Assembly (NCBI GenBank): GCA_014378525.1
Contig: JACMNL010000074.1
Coordinates: 1-64,000 of the forward strand
Source: Bacteriovorax sp.
Lineage (GTDB): Bacteria > Bdellovibrionota > Bacteriovoracia > Bacteriovoracales > Bacteriovoracaceae
Length of the DNA stretch: 64,000 nt
Direction of reading: 5' to 3'
The translations under genes and the position numbers were made by a program. A model generated the notes under the pieces. That model ran no database searches. It had not been told where the DNA came from and worked only from the letters and a program-made list of their open reading frames with translations. Positions 1 through 8,290 of the stretch are shown piece by piece (the stretch's first letter is position 1; each line of letters starts with the position of its first letter).

Positions 1-2
1 CA

Positions 3-275
3 ATGTCTGGTGTAGATGCGGGAGAAGTTTATTTAAGACAAATTAATGCCACTTTAGACAGACCGGATTTTTCGGGAGAATTAAAAAATATCAAATGCCC
101 TCTGACTGCGATTTCAGGTCGACAGGATAATATTGTCAGTGCTGACGAAGTTTTAAAGTTAAAAAATATCAATGAAAAATTTCAGGTATATATTCTGGAA
201 AACTGCGGACATTTTGTTCCGTTGGAAAAACCAGATGAAGTGAATGAAATTTTAAAAAAGATTATGCGATCATAA
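3..275 (+). CDS. alpha/beta hydrolase, C-terminal part (5' truncated by window edge)
   Basis: Only the last 90 or so residues are in the window, so the ATG at position 3 is probably internal. The visible part has the two late landmarks of the alpha/beta hydrolase fold: a strand plus acid-loop segment (CPLTAISGRQDNIVS, with the Asp of the triad in GRQDNIV) and the catalytic-His segment ENCGHFVPLEKPDEV followed by a C-terminal helix. These are typical of small cytoplasmic esterases or hydrolases of the MhpC/PcaD type. The nucleophile elbow and substrate cap lie upstream and cannot be seen, so no substrate can be assigned. The gene ends right at a strong hairpin shared with the convergent osmC gene. 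Confidence 0.75.
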   Translation: MSGVDAGEVYLRQINATLDRPDFSGELKNIKCPLTAISGRQDNIVSADEVLKLKNINEKFQVYILENCGHFVPLEKPDEVNEILKKIMRS

Positions 276-305
276 GGTTCCACTTTAAGTCTAGTGGAAC
301 CTTAT
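272..305. terminator. hairpin between convergent hydrolase and osmC genes
   Basis: A perfect 13-bp inverted repeat (arms 272-284 and 293-305) encloses an 8-nt loop and sits between two convergent genes. It starts inside the stop codon of the hydrolase gene and ends 7 bp before the osmC stop. There is no clear T-run after the stem on either strand, so it is either a non-canonical bidirectional terminator or a 3'-end stabilising hairpin. Confidence 0.6.
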
Positions 306-311
306 AAAAAA

Positions 312-749
312 TTAGTTCATCAATTCACTAACAAGCGTAATCTTCGTTGAAGCAAGAGCTTTTGAAAGAGGACAGCCAGCTTTTGCAGCAGCGCTTAACT
401 CCTGAAATTTTTCCTGAGTGATCCCCGGAATTTTTGCTTTTAAATTTAAAACAATTTCAACGATTTCAAATCCACCGTTTTTATTTTGAACTTCAACTGA
501 TGCAGTCGTCATGATGTCATCAACTGCAAATTTATTTTCAGACAACATAAAAGATAATGCCATAGAAAAACATCCTGCATGAGCTGCACCTAAAAGTTCT
601 TCTGGGTTTGTTCCTGCTTTTCCGTCTTCGCTTCCGAAGCGAGTTTTAAATGAATATGGTTGTTCTTTAAGAGCACCACTTTGAGTTGATAGTGATCCTG
701 TTCCCGACATTCCGTCGCCTTTCCAATGTGCTGTTGCTGTTCTTTTCAT
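312..749 (-). CDS. osmC: OsmC-type organic hydroperoxide reductase
   Basis: This is a 145-residue peroxiredoxin of the OsmC branch of the OsmC/Ohr family, which reduces organic hydroperoxides in the cytoplasm with a pair of cysteines. The sequence matches the E. coli OsmC layout: N-terminal TAHWKGDGMSGTGSLSTQSG, the GTNPEELLGAAHAGCFSMAL segment with the peroxidatic Cys, and the second Cys in KAGCPLSKAL. The start at 749 is chosen over an upstream ATG at 908 because it has an AGAGGAG ribosome site and gives the normal family length; the 53-residue extension looks non-coding. It is monocistronic, with a short intergenic region shared with the divergent DUF1275 gene. Confidence 0.93.
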   Translation of the reverse strand: MKRTATAHWKGDGMSGTGSLSTQSGALKEQPYSFKTRFGSEDGKAGTNPEELLGAAHAGCFSMALSFMLSENKFAVDDIMTTASVEVQNKNGGFEIVEIVLNLKAKIPGITQEKFQELSAAAKAGCPLSKALASTKITLVSELMN

Positions 750-888
750 ATATGCTCCTCTGTTGATATTGAACTTAAAAAGAATTGTAGGATCATCATT
801 TTCATTTGTCTTCGAATTGCTGATTAGACACAGCTTAAAAAAAGTATAATTTATCATGATAATACAGCTGTAAAATACTCTGGCATGG

Positions 889-1686
889 ATGCGCGGTGTG
901 GTTACCATAAGTACGAAGGAACACTATAATGATTTAATGTTGTACGGTAACGATTCCATTTCTTATTATTCAAAGAGCAATGTCTCTATCTGGATGCTTT
1001 TAGCTTTTCAGGCAGGCCTGTTGAATATCGGCGGATTTATGGCGTGCCATCGTTTTGTTTCTCATGTAACAGGCTTCGCTACATTTTTTGGTTACGAAAT
1101 AAGCCAGCCCGATTCAAGTCACGCTATCGGAATGCTGGTTGTGCCTCTCTTTTTTCTAATGGGAGCGATGTTAAGCGGATTACTGGTAGACACCAGGCTT
1201 CGTATGCATAAAAAACCAAAATACTATTTAACCTTCGGAATAATTTTTTTTCTGATCCTTCTGGTTTTTGTTTTAGGAGATACAGGACGCCTTGGCGTTT
1301 TTGGCCAGCCGCTGAATTCAGCAGGAGATTATCTTCTTCTGGTAATTTTATGTCTGGTGTGTGGAATTCAAAACGGATCGATCACAACAGTTTCAAAATC
1401 AGTTGTGAGAACAACTCACTTAACTGGCATTACAACTGACCTCGGGATTGGTTTAGTTCGTCTAATGACGACAACACATGCAGATGAAGAAATGAAGAAT
1501 GAAAAACGTTCAGTGCTGATGAGAATCGGTATCATTACTTTTTTCAGTTCCGGATCCATTGCCGGAGGCTTTGCTTTTCACCAATTACAGTTTAATGGAT
1601 TTTTTATTCCGGTTCTAACTTCCGGTCTGCTATTTGGTCTGATGATTTACTTCCAGCTGCTAAAACCAAAATTCCTTCAGAACTAA
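889..1686 (+). CDS. DUF1275/YoaK family membrane protein
   Basis: A polytopic inner-membrane protein of about 265 residues. The first helix region carries the family signature (GLLNIGGFMACHRFVSHVTG), followed by hydrophobic segments around residues 85-110, 120-130, 148-165, 210-230 and 240-260. Members of this family have no established biochemical role. The start is uncertain: ATG 889 has no clear ribosome site, and the alternative ATG 937 has a GAAGGA too far away (about 16 nt). The stop codon overlaps that of the convergent PLP enzyme gene by 4 bp. Confidence 0.8.
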   Translation: MRGVVTISTKEHYNDLMLYGNDSISYYSKSNVSIWMLLAFQAGLLNIGGFMACHRFVSHVTGFATFFGYEISQPDSSHAIGMLVVPLFFLMGAMLSGLLVDTRLRMHKKPKYYLTFGIIFFLILLVFVLGDTGRLGVFGQPLNSAGDYLLLVILCLVCGIQNGSITTVSKSVVRTTHLTGITTDLGIGLVRLMTTTHADEEMKNEKRSVLMRIGIITFFSSGSIAGGFAFHQLQFNGFFIPVLTSGLLFGLMIYFQLLKPKFLQN

Positions 1687-2663
1687 AGAATAGCCCCAGG
1701 ATTAATTTTCAAATTTTTAGAATTCAAAAATTCTTCATTGTATAATTTCGAAGCACTTCTCTCACCACTATCACACCAGAATGTAACAAACGTTTTTCCT
1801 TTGTTTTCTCTTTTGGCAAGCTGAAAGGCTGCTGCAACATTGAGAGCAGAAGAAGATCCGAGCGTAATACCATCATGCTCTCTCACATAATGAGCAACGT
1901 TCACTAAATCCTGATCCTCTAAATTAAAGGCCTCATCAACAGTAGCTTGTTTGAAATTCGCCACAGCTCTCATGATCCCGATCCCTTCAGTGATAGAAGT
2001 TCCCGACGACTTGAATTCACCATGATTCACAAAATACGCAAGTCCTGATCCTTCCGGATCAACCAGTACTGTTTTTACGCTGGAATTTTTCTCTTTAAAA
2101 TATTTCGAACATCCACCAATCGTTCCGCCGGAACCGGATGAAGCAATAAAAAAATCAATTTTCCCGTTTGTCTGTTGCCAGATTTCCGGAGCCGTTGTTT
2201 CATAGTGAGCAAGATGATTATCTAAATTCTCAAACTGATCGGCCCACCAGAATTTTTCCGGTTGTTCTTCGGCAATCCTGCGAGCTGTATGATAAAAATG
2301 ATTTTGATCTGCAAAGGGGCAGGGAGGAACAGTAATTAATTTGGCACCAAAAAATTCAATAAGTTTTTCTTTTTCTTTCGCTTGATTGTTAGGCATTACG
2401 ATGACGACATCAAATCCCAATGCACGTCCAACGATCGCAAGACCAATCCCCGTATTACCGGCCGTCCCTTCAATGATTGTCATGCCCTTTTTTAGTTTTC
2501 CTTTTTCCATTGCTTTCAGAACCATCGACTTTGCTGCTCTATCTTTAATGGAGCCACCTGGGTTTAGATTTTCACATTTCAAAAGTATTTTTGAACCACA
2601 CAATTTACTGAGTGAGGGAATTTCTATTAAAGGTGTATTTCCGATGGCATTTAAAATCGACAT
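1683..2663 (-). CDS. cysteine synthase-like PLP-dependent enzyme
   Basis: A 326-residue fold-type II PLP enzyme of the O-acetylserine sulfhydrylase / cystathionine beta-synthase group. The PLP lysine lies in NPGGSIKDRAAKSM (about residue 40), the substrate loop is EGTAGNTGIGLA, and the phosphate-binding loop is SSGSGGTIGG near residue 177. The C-terminal third keeps the expected SSSALNVAAA and CDSGERSASK segments. A GGAGAA ribosome site precedes the ATG. It probably makes cysteine from an activated serine and sulfide, but CysM-like or CBS-like specificity cannot be separated from the sequence. No cysE is adjacent. Confidence 0.85.
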   Translation of the reverse strand: MSILNAIGNTPLIEIPSLSKLCGSKILLKCENLNPGGSIKDRAAKSMVLKAMEKGKLKKGMTIIEGTAGNTGIGLAIVGRALGFDVVIVMPNNQAKEKEKLIEFFGAKLITVPPCPFADQNHFYHTARRIAEEQPEKFWWADQFENLDNHLAHYETTAPEIWQQTNGKIDFFIASSGSGGTIGGCSKYFKEKNSSVKTVLVDPEGSGLAYFVNHGEFKSSGTSITEGIGIMRAVANFKQATVDEAFNLEDQDLVNVAHYVREHDGITLGSSSALNVAAAFQLAKRENKGKTFVTFWCDSGERSASKLYNEEFLNSKNLKINPGAIL

Positions 2664-2849
2664 GAATTTTCTCCATTAAACTTCTTACTAATGATTTTTT
2701 ACAATTTCATCTGCAATTGCTATCAAAAAAGTATCCGATCATTTTAGTATCCTCATGTATGTCGTCTTCTTAGGGCCTTTATGTTTACAAGCCAACAATT
2801 CCCATTTAAAATTTTTGTATACATACAAGTGAAAATTATGACGATTCTT

Positions 2850-3407
2850 ATGAAATTTCTAATCCTCTTTTTTTTGATGGCATTTTCTCTTAATGCCGCA
2901 GAAGTCACTAACTTTAATGCAGCCACCAGCAATGGACTAACTTATGAGCTTTTTTCCCACTCAAAAGCAAAAGCAATAGTTGTTATCGCCCATAGCACAT
3001 CTTGTCCGATAGTCAGACAGACATCACCACGTCTCGAAGAGATTATTAAACAGTATAAAAAGAAAAACGTTGAATTTATTTATTTAAATTCAAATCTGCA
3101 GGATGATTTGAAATCTATAAATAAAGAAGTTAAGGAATATAATATAAGTATTCCTGTCATTATGGATAAGGATCAAAAAATTATCAAAAATTTTGGTTTG
3201 AAAGTCACAGCTGAGACTATTATCATTAATCCGGCCACATGGTCCATTGTATATAAAGGCGCCATTGATGATCAGATTAATTACGCATCAAAAAAAAGCA
3301 AGGCCATAAAAAATTATTTGGCTGATGCTCTTGATGATGTTTTGGCCGGAAAAGAAATAAGAGTAAAAAGTTCTCGTCCTTTTGGCTGTTCAATTAGTAT
3401 CAATTGA
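2850..3407 (+). CDS. secreted redoxin (thioredoxin-fold) protein
   Basis: A signal peptide (MKFLILFFLMAFSLNAAEV) is followed by a thioredoxin-like domain of the AhpC/TSA-redoxin type. The active site is STSCPIVRQ: one Cys, without the partner Cys of a CXXC. The later IPVIMD and GLKVTAETIIINP segments (cis-Pro region replaced by TAET) fit the same fold. The protein probably acts in the periplasm on thiols or peroxides. The start is ambiguous (ATG 2838 or 2850; the longer ORF reaches 2781) because no good ribosome site is visible; 2850 gives the cleanest signal peptide. It is the first gene of a tight three-gene operon whose third member repeats the redoxin domain. Confidence 0.75.
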   Translation: MKFLILFFLMAFSLNAAEVTNFNAATSNGLTYELFSHSKAKAIVVIAHSTSCPIVRQTSPRLEEIIKQYKKKNVEFIYLNSNLQDDLKSINKEVKEYNISIPVIMDKDQKIIKNFGLKVTAETIIINPATWSIVYKGAIDDQINYASKKSKAIKNYLADALDDVLAGKEIRVKSSRPFGCSISIN

Positions 3408-3414
3408 GATGTTC

Positions 3415-4014
3415 ATGAAAATCTTAATTATATTAGTCAGCTTGTTGTTTATAAATACTTCGTTTGCCAATACTGGCGGAACTTACTGCTTCAAACCTGA
3501 TGTAAATATTGAAAGTGTACGGAAACATTTATCACAAATTTTACTAATGAATGAAAAATCTACTGTTTTATACCGAGATGGTTTGAAGTGTATAGAACTT
3601 CATAAAGTAGATGCATCTCAAGCGATTGTTAAAAAATTTATTGAAAAAAAATTTACCATCGAATCATACCAGTCTTTCGATCCTGCAGAATCCACTTCTT
3701 CTCAGGTTAAATCAATTGTAAAAGCATGCCGTGTTTTAGTTTTTAACCCTTACGTGATTAAGAAAAAAAAGAGTTGGATTTATTTATCTGGGAACCAGTA
3801 TAAACAGATCCAGTTAAATGGTCTTGAAGTAAACATCTCTTGCTCATCAAGTGATGGCATAGGTATTTTAAAGTTTAAAAATGCAAAAGGCATAAAAGAA
3901 ATAGTATTGCACCCTAAAGTTGGTGAAGAAGTTTTTTTAAAAGATGTTCTAAAAAAATTGAATGGTGAGGATGTGAATGAGGCCGCAGGATGCTCATTTA
4001 CATTAAATATATGA
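3415..4014 (+). CDS. secreted protein of unknown function in redox operon
   Basis: About 200 residues with a signal peptide (MKILIILVSLLFINTSFANT) and no family I recognise. The mature part contains five scattered cysteines (in TYCFKPD, LKCIELH, KACRVLVF, ISCSSS and AGCSFTLNI), consistent with periplasmic disulfides. It starts 8 bp after the redoxin stop (ATG 3409 is an alternative) and overlaps the next gene by 4 bp, so the three genes are almost certainly co-translated. Position between a redoxin and a redoxin/cytochrome fusion suggests a substrate, partner or chaperone for that system; this is inference. Confidence 0.65.
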   Translation: MKILIILVSLLFINTSFANTGGTYCFKPDVNIESVRKHLSQILLMNEKSTVLYRDGLKCIELHKVDASQAIVKKFIEKKFTIESYQSFDPAESTSSQVKSIVKACRVLVFNPYVIKKKKSWIYLSGNQYKQIQLNGLEVNISCSSSDGIGILKFKNAKGIKEIVLHPKVGEEVFLKDVLKKLNGEDVNEAAGCSFTLNI

Positions 4015-5879
4015 TTTGTATAAAATTTTTAATAATTCTTTTAGTTTTTTATAGTTACTCTTCTGTGGTTTTACCACATGAATCGGAATCAGAGACAGCT
4101 CCTGTCATTGAAACTTACGCTGAAGACTTTCGCCTCATTGACCAAAATGATAATTCCCATGCTATGTCGTATTACTCTGACTTTAAATCCATCATGCTTG
4201 TTGGTTATAATATTGAATGTCAGTCTGCCCTGGAAAAGACTGATTTATTAAAACAACTGCAGTCACTATCTCAAAAGTATGGCGTTAAAATTTTCTTCAT
4301 AGATCCAGATATAAAAAATGAACGTCAGAAAGTTAAAGCGGCGATGAAAGATTCTAAATTTTCCTATCCAGTGCTTATGGATGAAATACAAATGATTTCT
4401 CATTCATATAATATTCAGAATGCAGGTGACTTCGTACTTATTGATACAGTAACACTTGTTCCATATTTGAAAGGAACATTGTTTAAAAAACAATGTAGTG
4501 AAGTCCTGTCAGATACCTTAGCGAAAGGTTTTTCCAATAATAAAAATATCGATTGTCATGATAAAAGCAGCTGGCAAAAGATTCAGCGTTACTTGAATTT
4601 TAGTTATGTCCCGGGAAGATGCAACCTGGGTTATATACCGACAAAAAATATAAATTATACCCAGCATGTCGCCCCAGTCATTTCTAAAACCTGCATGAGA
4701 TGTCATAACTCTGATGACTTTGGGTCGTTTCAAGGTTATCAGAAAGTGGCCGGTTGGTCGGCCATGATAAGACAGGTGATACGAGATCAAAGAATGCCTC
4801 CAAGCGGATTGGATGCCTATTATCATGGTTTCACGAGCGATTATAAATTACATGATCTGAGATATCTTATCGAATGGGCAGAGTCCAAAAAATTGCGGGG
4901 AGAAGGCCCTGATCCATTGGAAAATTTTGAAAAAAAAGATTCAAAGTTTGCTGCATTTTATTCGAAAAATAAAACTCCCGACTTAGTTATAGAACAAAAA
5001 AAGATCCACAGGATTCCAGCTACTGGAATATTAGAATATCAGGAAGCTGATCTTGGCGGCCCGACAAAAGAAGATCTTTGGATCAAAGCAGTTCAAATAA
5101 AAATCAATCAGCGAGTCGTTCATCATGCTAATCTGCTCGTGCTCGACCATCCTGTAAATGAAGCTAAAGTAAAAACAAAATTTGATGGAATGAGAAAAAT
5201 TTCTAAAACTGATGTACTTTTCGACAAGATCAAAGACTCTAACGGGGTTGCAATTCTGGTTAAAGAGAATATTGCTCTAACTTCAAAAAAAATTGATAAT
5301 ACTTCAATTGTAATGCCGGCGGGAATTGCTATGCATATCCCTAAAGGGAAATATTTAGCAATGGAGTATCACTACAATACAACTGGGAAAATTGAAGAAA
5401 ATAAGGCCCAAATTGAACTGTTTCTTTATAAAAAACATTTAAAATTAAAAGAGCAAAAGGTTATGTGCATCCATAGAAATGGATTTAATATTCAACCAGG
5501 GGCCAAGAATTTTACCGTTACAAGCCGGTTAAAACTTCCAGGAGCTATAACTATTTTGTCACTGAAGCCTCATTTTCATTATCGTGGCAAAAGCGTAAAA
5601 TATATTATTGAGGGCCCTGATGGTAAGAGAGAAGTACTGTTGTCAGTACCATTTTATCAGTTCAAATATCAGCAGCATTATTTCCTCAGAACTCCAAAAG
5701 TCGTTCAAAATGGAAGTTATATTATAACTGAAGTTGTTTACGATAATTCCAAAGAATTTTTTCAAAACCCAGATCAGTCAATTGACGTGCCATTGGGTTC
5801 CCAGACTTATACGGATGAAATGCATTTGCCTCGAATATTTTATGTCGACGGCGAGTACACAGGTAAAGCAAAATATTAA
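4011..5879 (+). CDS. redoxin / cytochrome c / copper monooxygenase-like fusion protein
   Basis: A large (622 aa) secreted multidomain protein. After a signal segment (residues 1-23) comes a redoxin-like domain (about 38-170) in which the peroxidatic motif is replaced by NIECQSALEK. Next is a cytochrome c-like segment with one haem site, CMRCH (228-232), and a downstream RMPP methionine about 30 residues later. The C-terminal half resembles the ascorbate-dependent type II copper monooxygenases (PHM/DBM): RVVHHANLL near 370, AMHIPKG and MEYHYN at 440-455, and KPHFHYRGK at 519-527 are candidate copper ligands. It begins with an ATGA overlap with the preceding gene. Known relatives occur in myxobacteria and planctomycetes, but their substrate is unknown. 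Confidence 0.7.
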   Translation: MICIKFLIILLVFYSYSSVVLPHESESETAPVIETYAEDFRLIDQNDNSHAMSYYSDFKSIMLVGYNIECQSALEKTDLLKQLQSLSQKYGVKIFFIDPDIKNERQKVKAAMKDSKFSYPVLMDEIQMISHSYNIQNAGDFVLIDTVTLVPYLKGTLFKKQCSEVLSDTLAKGFSNNKNIDCHDKSSWQKIQRYLNFSYVPGRCNLGYIPTKNINYTQHVAPVISKTCMRCHNSDDFGSFQGYQKVAGWSAMIRQVIRDQRMPPSGLDAYYHGFTSDYKLHDLRYLIEWAESKKLRGEGPDPLENFEKKDSKFAAFYSKNKTPDLVIEQKKIHRIPATGILEYQEADLGGPTKEDLWIKAVQIKINQRVVHHANLLVLDHPVNEAKVKTKFDGMRKISKTDVLFDKIKDSNGVAILVKENIALTSKKIDNTSIVMPAGIAMHIPKGKYLAMEYHYNTTGKIEENKAQIELFLYKKHLKLKEQKVMCIHRNGFNIQPGAKNFTVTSRLKLPGAITILSLKPHFHYRGKSVKYIIEGPDGKREVLLSVPFYQFKYQQHYFLRTPKVVQNGSYIITEVVYDNSKEFFQNPDQSIDVPLGSQTYTDEMHLPRIFYVDGEYTGKAKY

Positions 5880-5895
5880 ATTTGATTGGTAAAAA

Positions 5896-5970
5896 TGGAG
5901 CGGATTACAAGGGTTGAACTTGCGACCTTCTCGATGGCAACGAGACGCTCTACCACTGAGCTAAATCCGC
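5896..5970 (-). tRNA. tRNA-Gly (anticodon GCC)
   Basis: The minus strand folds as a complete tRNA: 7-bp acceptor stem (GCGGATT/AATCCGC), D-arm GCTCAGTGGTAGAGC, anticodon stem TCTCG/CGAGA with loop TTGCCAT, so the anticodon is GCC at 5936-5938, and a T-arm with loop TTCAACC. The discriminator is U and CCA is encoded (5896-5898). It lies 46 bp downstream of the EpmB-like gene on the same strand and may be read from that operon. Confidence 0.95.
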
Positions 5971-6016
5971 AGAAAACATGGTGTGTTTGGCATATTAATG
6001 ACAGGCCTAAAATCTG

Positions 6017-7039
6017 TCAACGAATTTTAACTTTTTCCCCATTTCTGTTGATTAATTCGCCACTAAATTCAAAGCTCTCCGGATTAAACGCCGGAATTTT
6101 TCCTTCGCCACCGGGAATGTCGATGATGTATTGGGGCAGTGCCCAACCAGGTAAACGATTATGGAGTGGAGCAAAAATCCTGCGGCCTTCTTCAAGCGAC
6201 AGATAAAAATACATGGCCCCACGGGCCTCATCGGGATGGTGAAGGTAATAAGGTTTAACTTTATTATCAGCGAGCGCTGAAAATAAATTGTAAAGCGCAT
6301 CCGTTGAATCGTTCACGCTTTTTAACAAAACAGTTTGAGAAAAGACTTCGATGTTTTGTTCATTCAATCGTGCAATCGCATCGATCACATCCTCAGTTAA
6401 CTCACTCTCGTGATTAATATGAATCATCACCATACTGCGCTTGAAAAAATGTTTTGCACTTTCAAGAACAGCAAGCAGACCTTCATCAATTCTCGAAGGT
6501 AGTATAACCGGAGTGCGGGTATGAAAGCGAACATACTTAATCGATTCAATTTCTGCGAATTCCTGCAGGTAAAATGCAATTTTTTCATTACTCAAAATAA
6601 ACGGATCACCACCAGTGAAAATAATTTCATTGATCTCAGGATTTTCCATCAGGTAAGTTTTTGCTTCCTGAAATTTCTGGTCAAAGATTTCATCTTTATC
6701 AGCGAGTTCATTTTTTCTGAAACAGTATCTGCATAAAACCGGGCACACTGTTGTCGGTGTGAAGAGCGCGCGGTTTTCATAACGATGTATCAGCTGGTTG
6801 TTTTTAGCGTGGACTTTATCGCCGATCGGATCGAGGCGACCCATATCGACATTGTTTTCTTCAGCGTGAGGTAAAAACTGATTCCACAGAGGAGAGCCTG
6901 GTCCTGCCTGGATTATTTTTGTCGCGAAAACGATGGGAATAAAAACGGGATAGTTAACTTCAGGAAAATCAAAATTAAAGAAGTTCGAAATTTCTTCTCT
7001 CGTCTTTAGTGCTGATTTAAATTCCTGAGTCCAACTCAC
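6017..7039 (-). CDS. epmB: EpmB-like lysine 2,3-aminomutase (radical SAM)
   Basis: A 340-residue radical SAM enzyme of the KamA family. The cluster motif is CPVLCRYCF (CX3CX2C), followed by FTGGDPFIL, and a PLP-binding lysine is expected in the C-terminal segment. The length matches EpmB, which converts alpha-lysine to beta-lysine for the modification of elongation factor P, rather than the longer (about 416 aa) catabolic KamA with its extra zinc-binding tail. EF-P and EpmA genes are not in the window, so this assignment rests on length and motif. Its start overlaps the stop of the preceding membrane-protein gene (ATGA). Confidence 0.8.
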   Translation of the reverse strand: MSWTQEFKSALKTREEISNFFNFDFPEVNYPVFIPIVFATKIIQAGPGSPLWNQFLPHAEENNVDMGRLDPIGDKVHAKNNQLIHRYENRALFTPTTVCPVLCRYCFRKNELADKDEIFDQKFQEAKTYLMENPEINEIIFTGGDPFILSNEKIAFYLQEFAEIESIKYVRFHTRTPVILPSRIDEGLLAVLESAKHFFKRSMVMIHINHESELTEDVIDAIARLNEQNIEVFSQTVLLKSVNDSTDALYNLFSALADNKVKPYYLHHPDEARGAMYFYLSLEEGRRIFAPLHNRLPGWALPQYIIDIPGGEGKIPAFNPESFEFSGELINRNGEKVKIR

Positions 7040-7299
7040 TTTGTATTGTCCTGCTTAAGTTCCTGTTCGTGCTTAATTTCTTTGATGTAATGGTGACGTG
7101 CCCAGTAAGCACTGCCGCGAATGAGCAGAGCGCCCATGATCGACATTCCGATGAAGTGATAAAACACTTCAACAGTTGAAAATCTTCCCGAGTTCGACAG
7201 CGTATAGAACATCCATCTTAATAAAATTAAGTGAAGCACTAAAATAATCAGTTGCTGTGTGCGGTACCAGAGATTTTCTTTCGTAATAAAACCTTTCAT
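7036..7299 (-). CDS. small two-helix membrane protein
   Basis: An 87-residue protein with two hydrophobic segments (about residues 16-35 and 50-68) and a charged C-terminal tail rich in Lys, Glu and Gln. I do not recognise a family. The start at 7299 is chosen because its ATG forms an ATGA overlap with the stop of the upstream exonuclease gene; its own stop forms the same overlap with the EpmB-like gene. Such double coupling suggests that the three proteins are made together, though their functions look unrelated. Confidence 0.7.
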   Translation of the reverse strand: MKGFITKENLWYRTQQLIILVLHLILLRWMFYTLSNSGRFSTVEVFYHFIGMSIMGALLIRGSAYWARHHYIKEIKHEQELKQDNTK

Positions 7300-8201
7300 G
7301 ATTTTTTTAACCACTTCTGAATTTCTTCGGCCGATGGATGGCGAAGTTCAGTTATTTTTTTTAACTTAAAGGACTTTTGAATATCACTCCATAAGCAACG
7401 TGCATACAGAATATTGCCTTCCGGTGTGTTTAGTAAACTAGTTAACTTTACCGGACGCCATTCGTTTTTGTGATTTCCGCCACTATAGTTGATTTCTATC
7501 ACGGCCGCTTCTTTCACCAGCTTTTCAAGTTCAGATAATTTTTCCGGCAATTCTTCAGAATTTAATTTTTCAAAATCATTCAGAGAAAATAAATGACCAT
7601 ATCGCTTTAGCATTGGCGACAGAGGAGTTCTGATCACGCCCAATGAACACATAAATATTTTTAGTGCAGCAAAAGCATCGTCAGTCGCGCGGTGATGATT
7701 CAAGAGGGGAATGTTAAGTTCTTTAACCAGCGTAGAGAGTTTATGATTCACAATTTCCATGTGAGTTTGTCTCGCAAGTTTGCACGAACAATAAATATCA
7801 TTCGCAGCTAAGTCCATCTTCGCTCTCTGCAAGCCGAGAACAATAAACCCCAAATCAAATTTCGCATTGTGAGCGATGATCGGCATATCCCCCATAAATT
7901 CTCGCAGGTCATTTAAAACGTCGATCAATGTCGGCGAATCTTTGACCATTTCGTCGGTAATGTTATGTATCGCAATAGTGTGCGGAGGAATGGGAATCTC
8001 AGGGTTGATGAGAGTTTGAAAAATGTGCGATCCTGAAGGCGTAATTTTAAGCGCACCCACTTCAATAATACGGTCTACCAGAGGGGAAAGTCCGGTGGTT
8101 TCTAAATCTATACTGATGATTCCGTTTGGAAAAAACTCCCAGAGTTTTTCTTTCTCCAAGTCTGTTAAATCCATCCCGATTGCGCTTTGCGTTTTTATCA
8201 C
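7296..8201 (-). CDS. DnaQ-like DEDDh 3'-5' exonuclease
   Basis: About 300 residues. The N-terminal 180 residues form a DEDDh exonuclease domain: SIDLETTGLSP (Exo I), AHNAKFDLGF (Exo II) and HHRATDDAFA (Exo III), with NITDEMVKDSP typical of PolC/DnaQ epsilon-type proofreaders. The C-terminal 110 residues end in a possible small WYL/helical extension of unknown role. It could be a DnaQ paralogue used in repair or RNA degradation rather than the replicative proofreader. The start is either GTG 8201 (AAAGGG upstream) or ATG 8174. First gene of a coupled minus-strand operon. Confidence 0.82.
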   Translation of the reverse strand: MIKTQSAIGMDLTDLEKEKLWEFFPNGIISIDLETTGLSPLVDRIIEVGALKITPSGSHIFQTLINPEIPIPPHTIAIHNITDEMVKDSPTLIDVLNDLREFMGDMPIIAHNAKFDLGFIVLGLQRAKMDLAANDIYCSCKLARQTHMEIVNHKLSTLVKELNIPLLNHHRATDDAFAALKIFMCSLGVIRTPLSPMLKRYGHLFSLNDFEKLNSEELPEKLSELEKLVKEAAVIEINYSGGNHKNEWRPVKLTSLLNTPEGNILYARCLWSDIQKSFKLKKITELRHPSAEEIQKWLKKS

Positions 8202-8220
8202 TTAAATGACTGCCCTTTCA

Positions 8221-8249
8221 TTGACAACCGAGGCCATCATCTTTAAAAC
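8221..8249 (+). promoter_or_regulatory. sigma-70-type promoter of lpdA
   Basis: A perfect -35 box (TTGACA, 8221-8226) is followed by a 17-bp spacer and TAAAAC (8244-8249) as the -10 box, about 40 bp before the lpdA start and on the far side from the divergent exonuclease gene. Confidence 0.5.
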
Positions 8250-8290
8250 TTTAGGCGTACTTTAAACTAAAAAATTTAAGGATTCAATGA

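Noticed and set aside
750-908. 53-codon extension of osmC
   Set aside because: Not found in OsmC proteins; the AGAGGAG site just before 749 decides the start.
5886-6206. 106-codon plus-strand ORF across the tRNA
   Set aside because: It covers the tRNA-Gly gene and the antisense of the EpmB-like gene; no family similarity.
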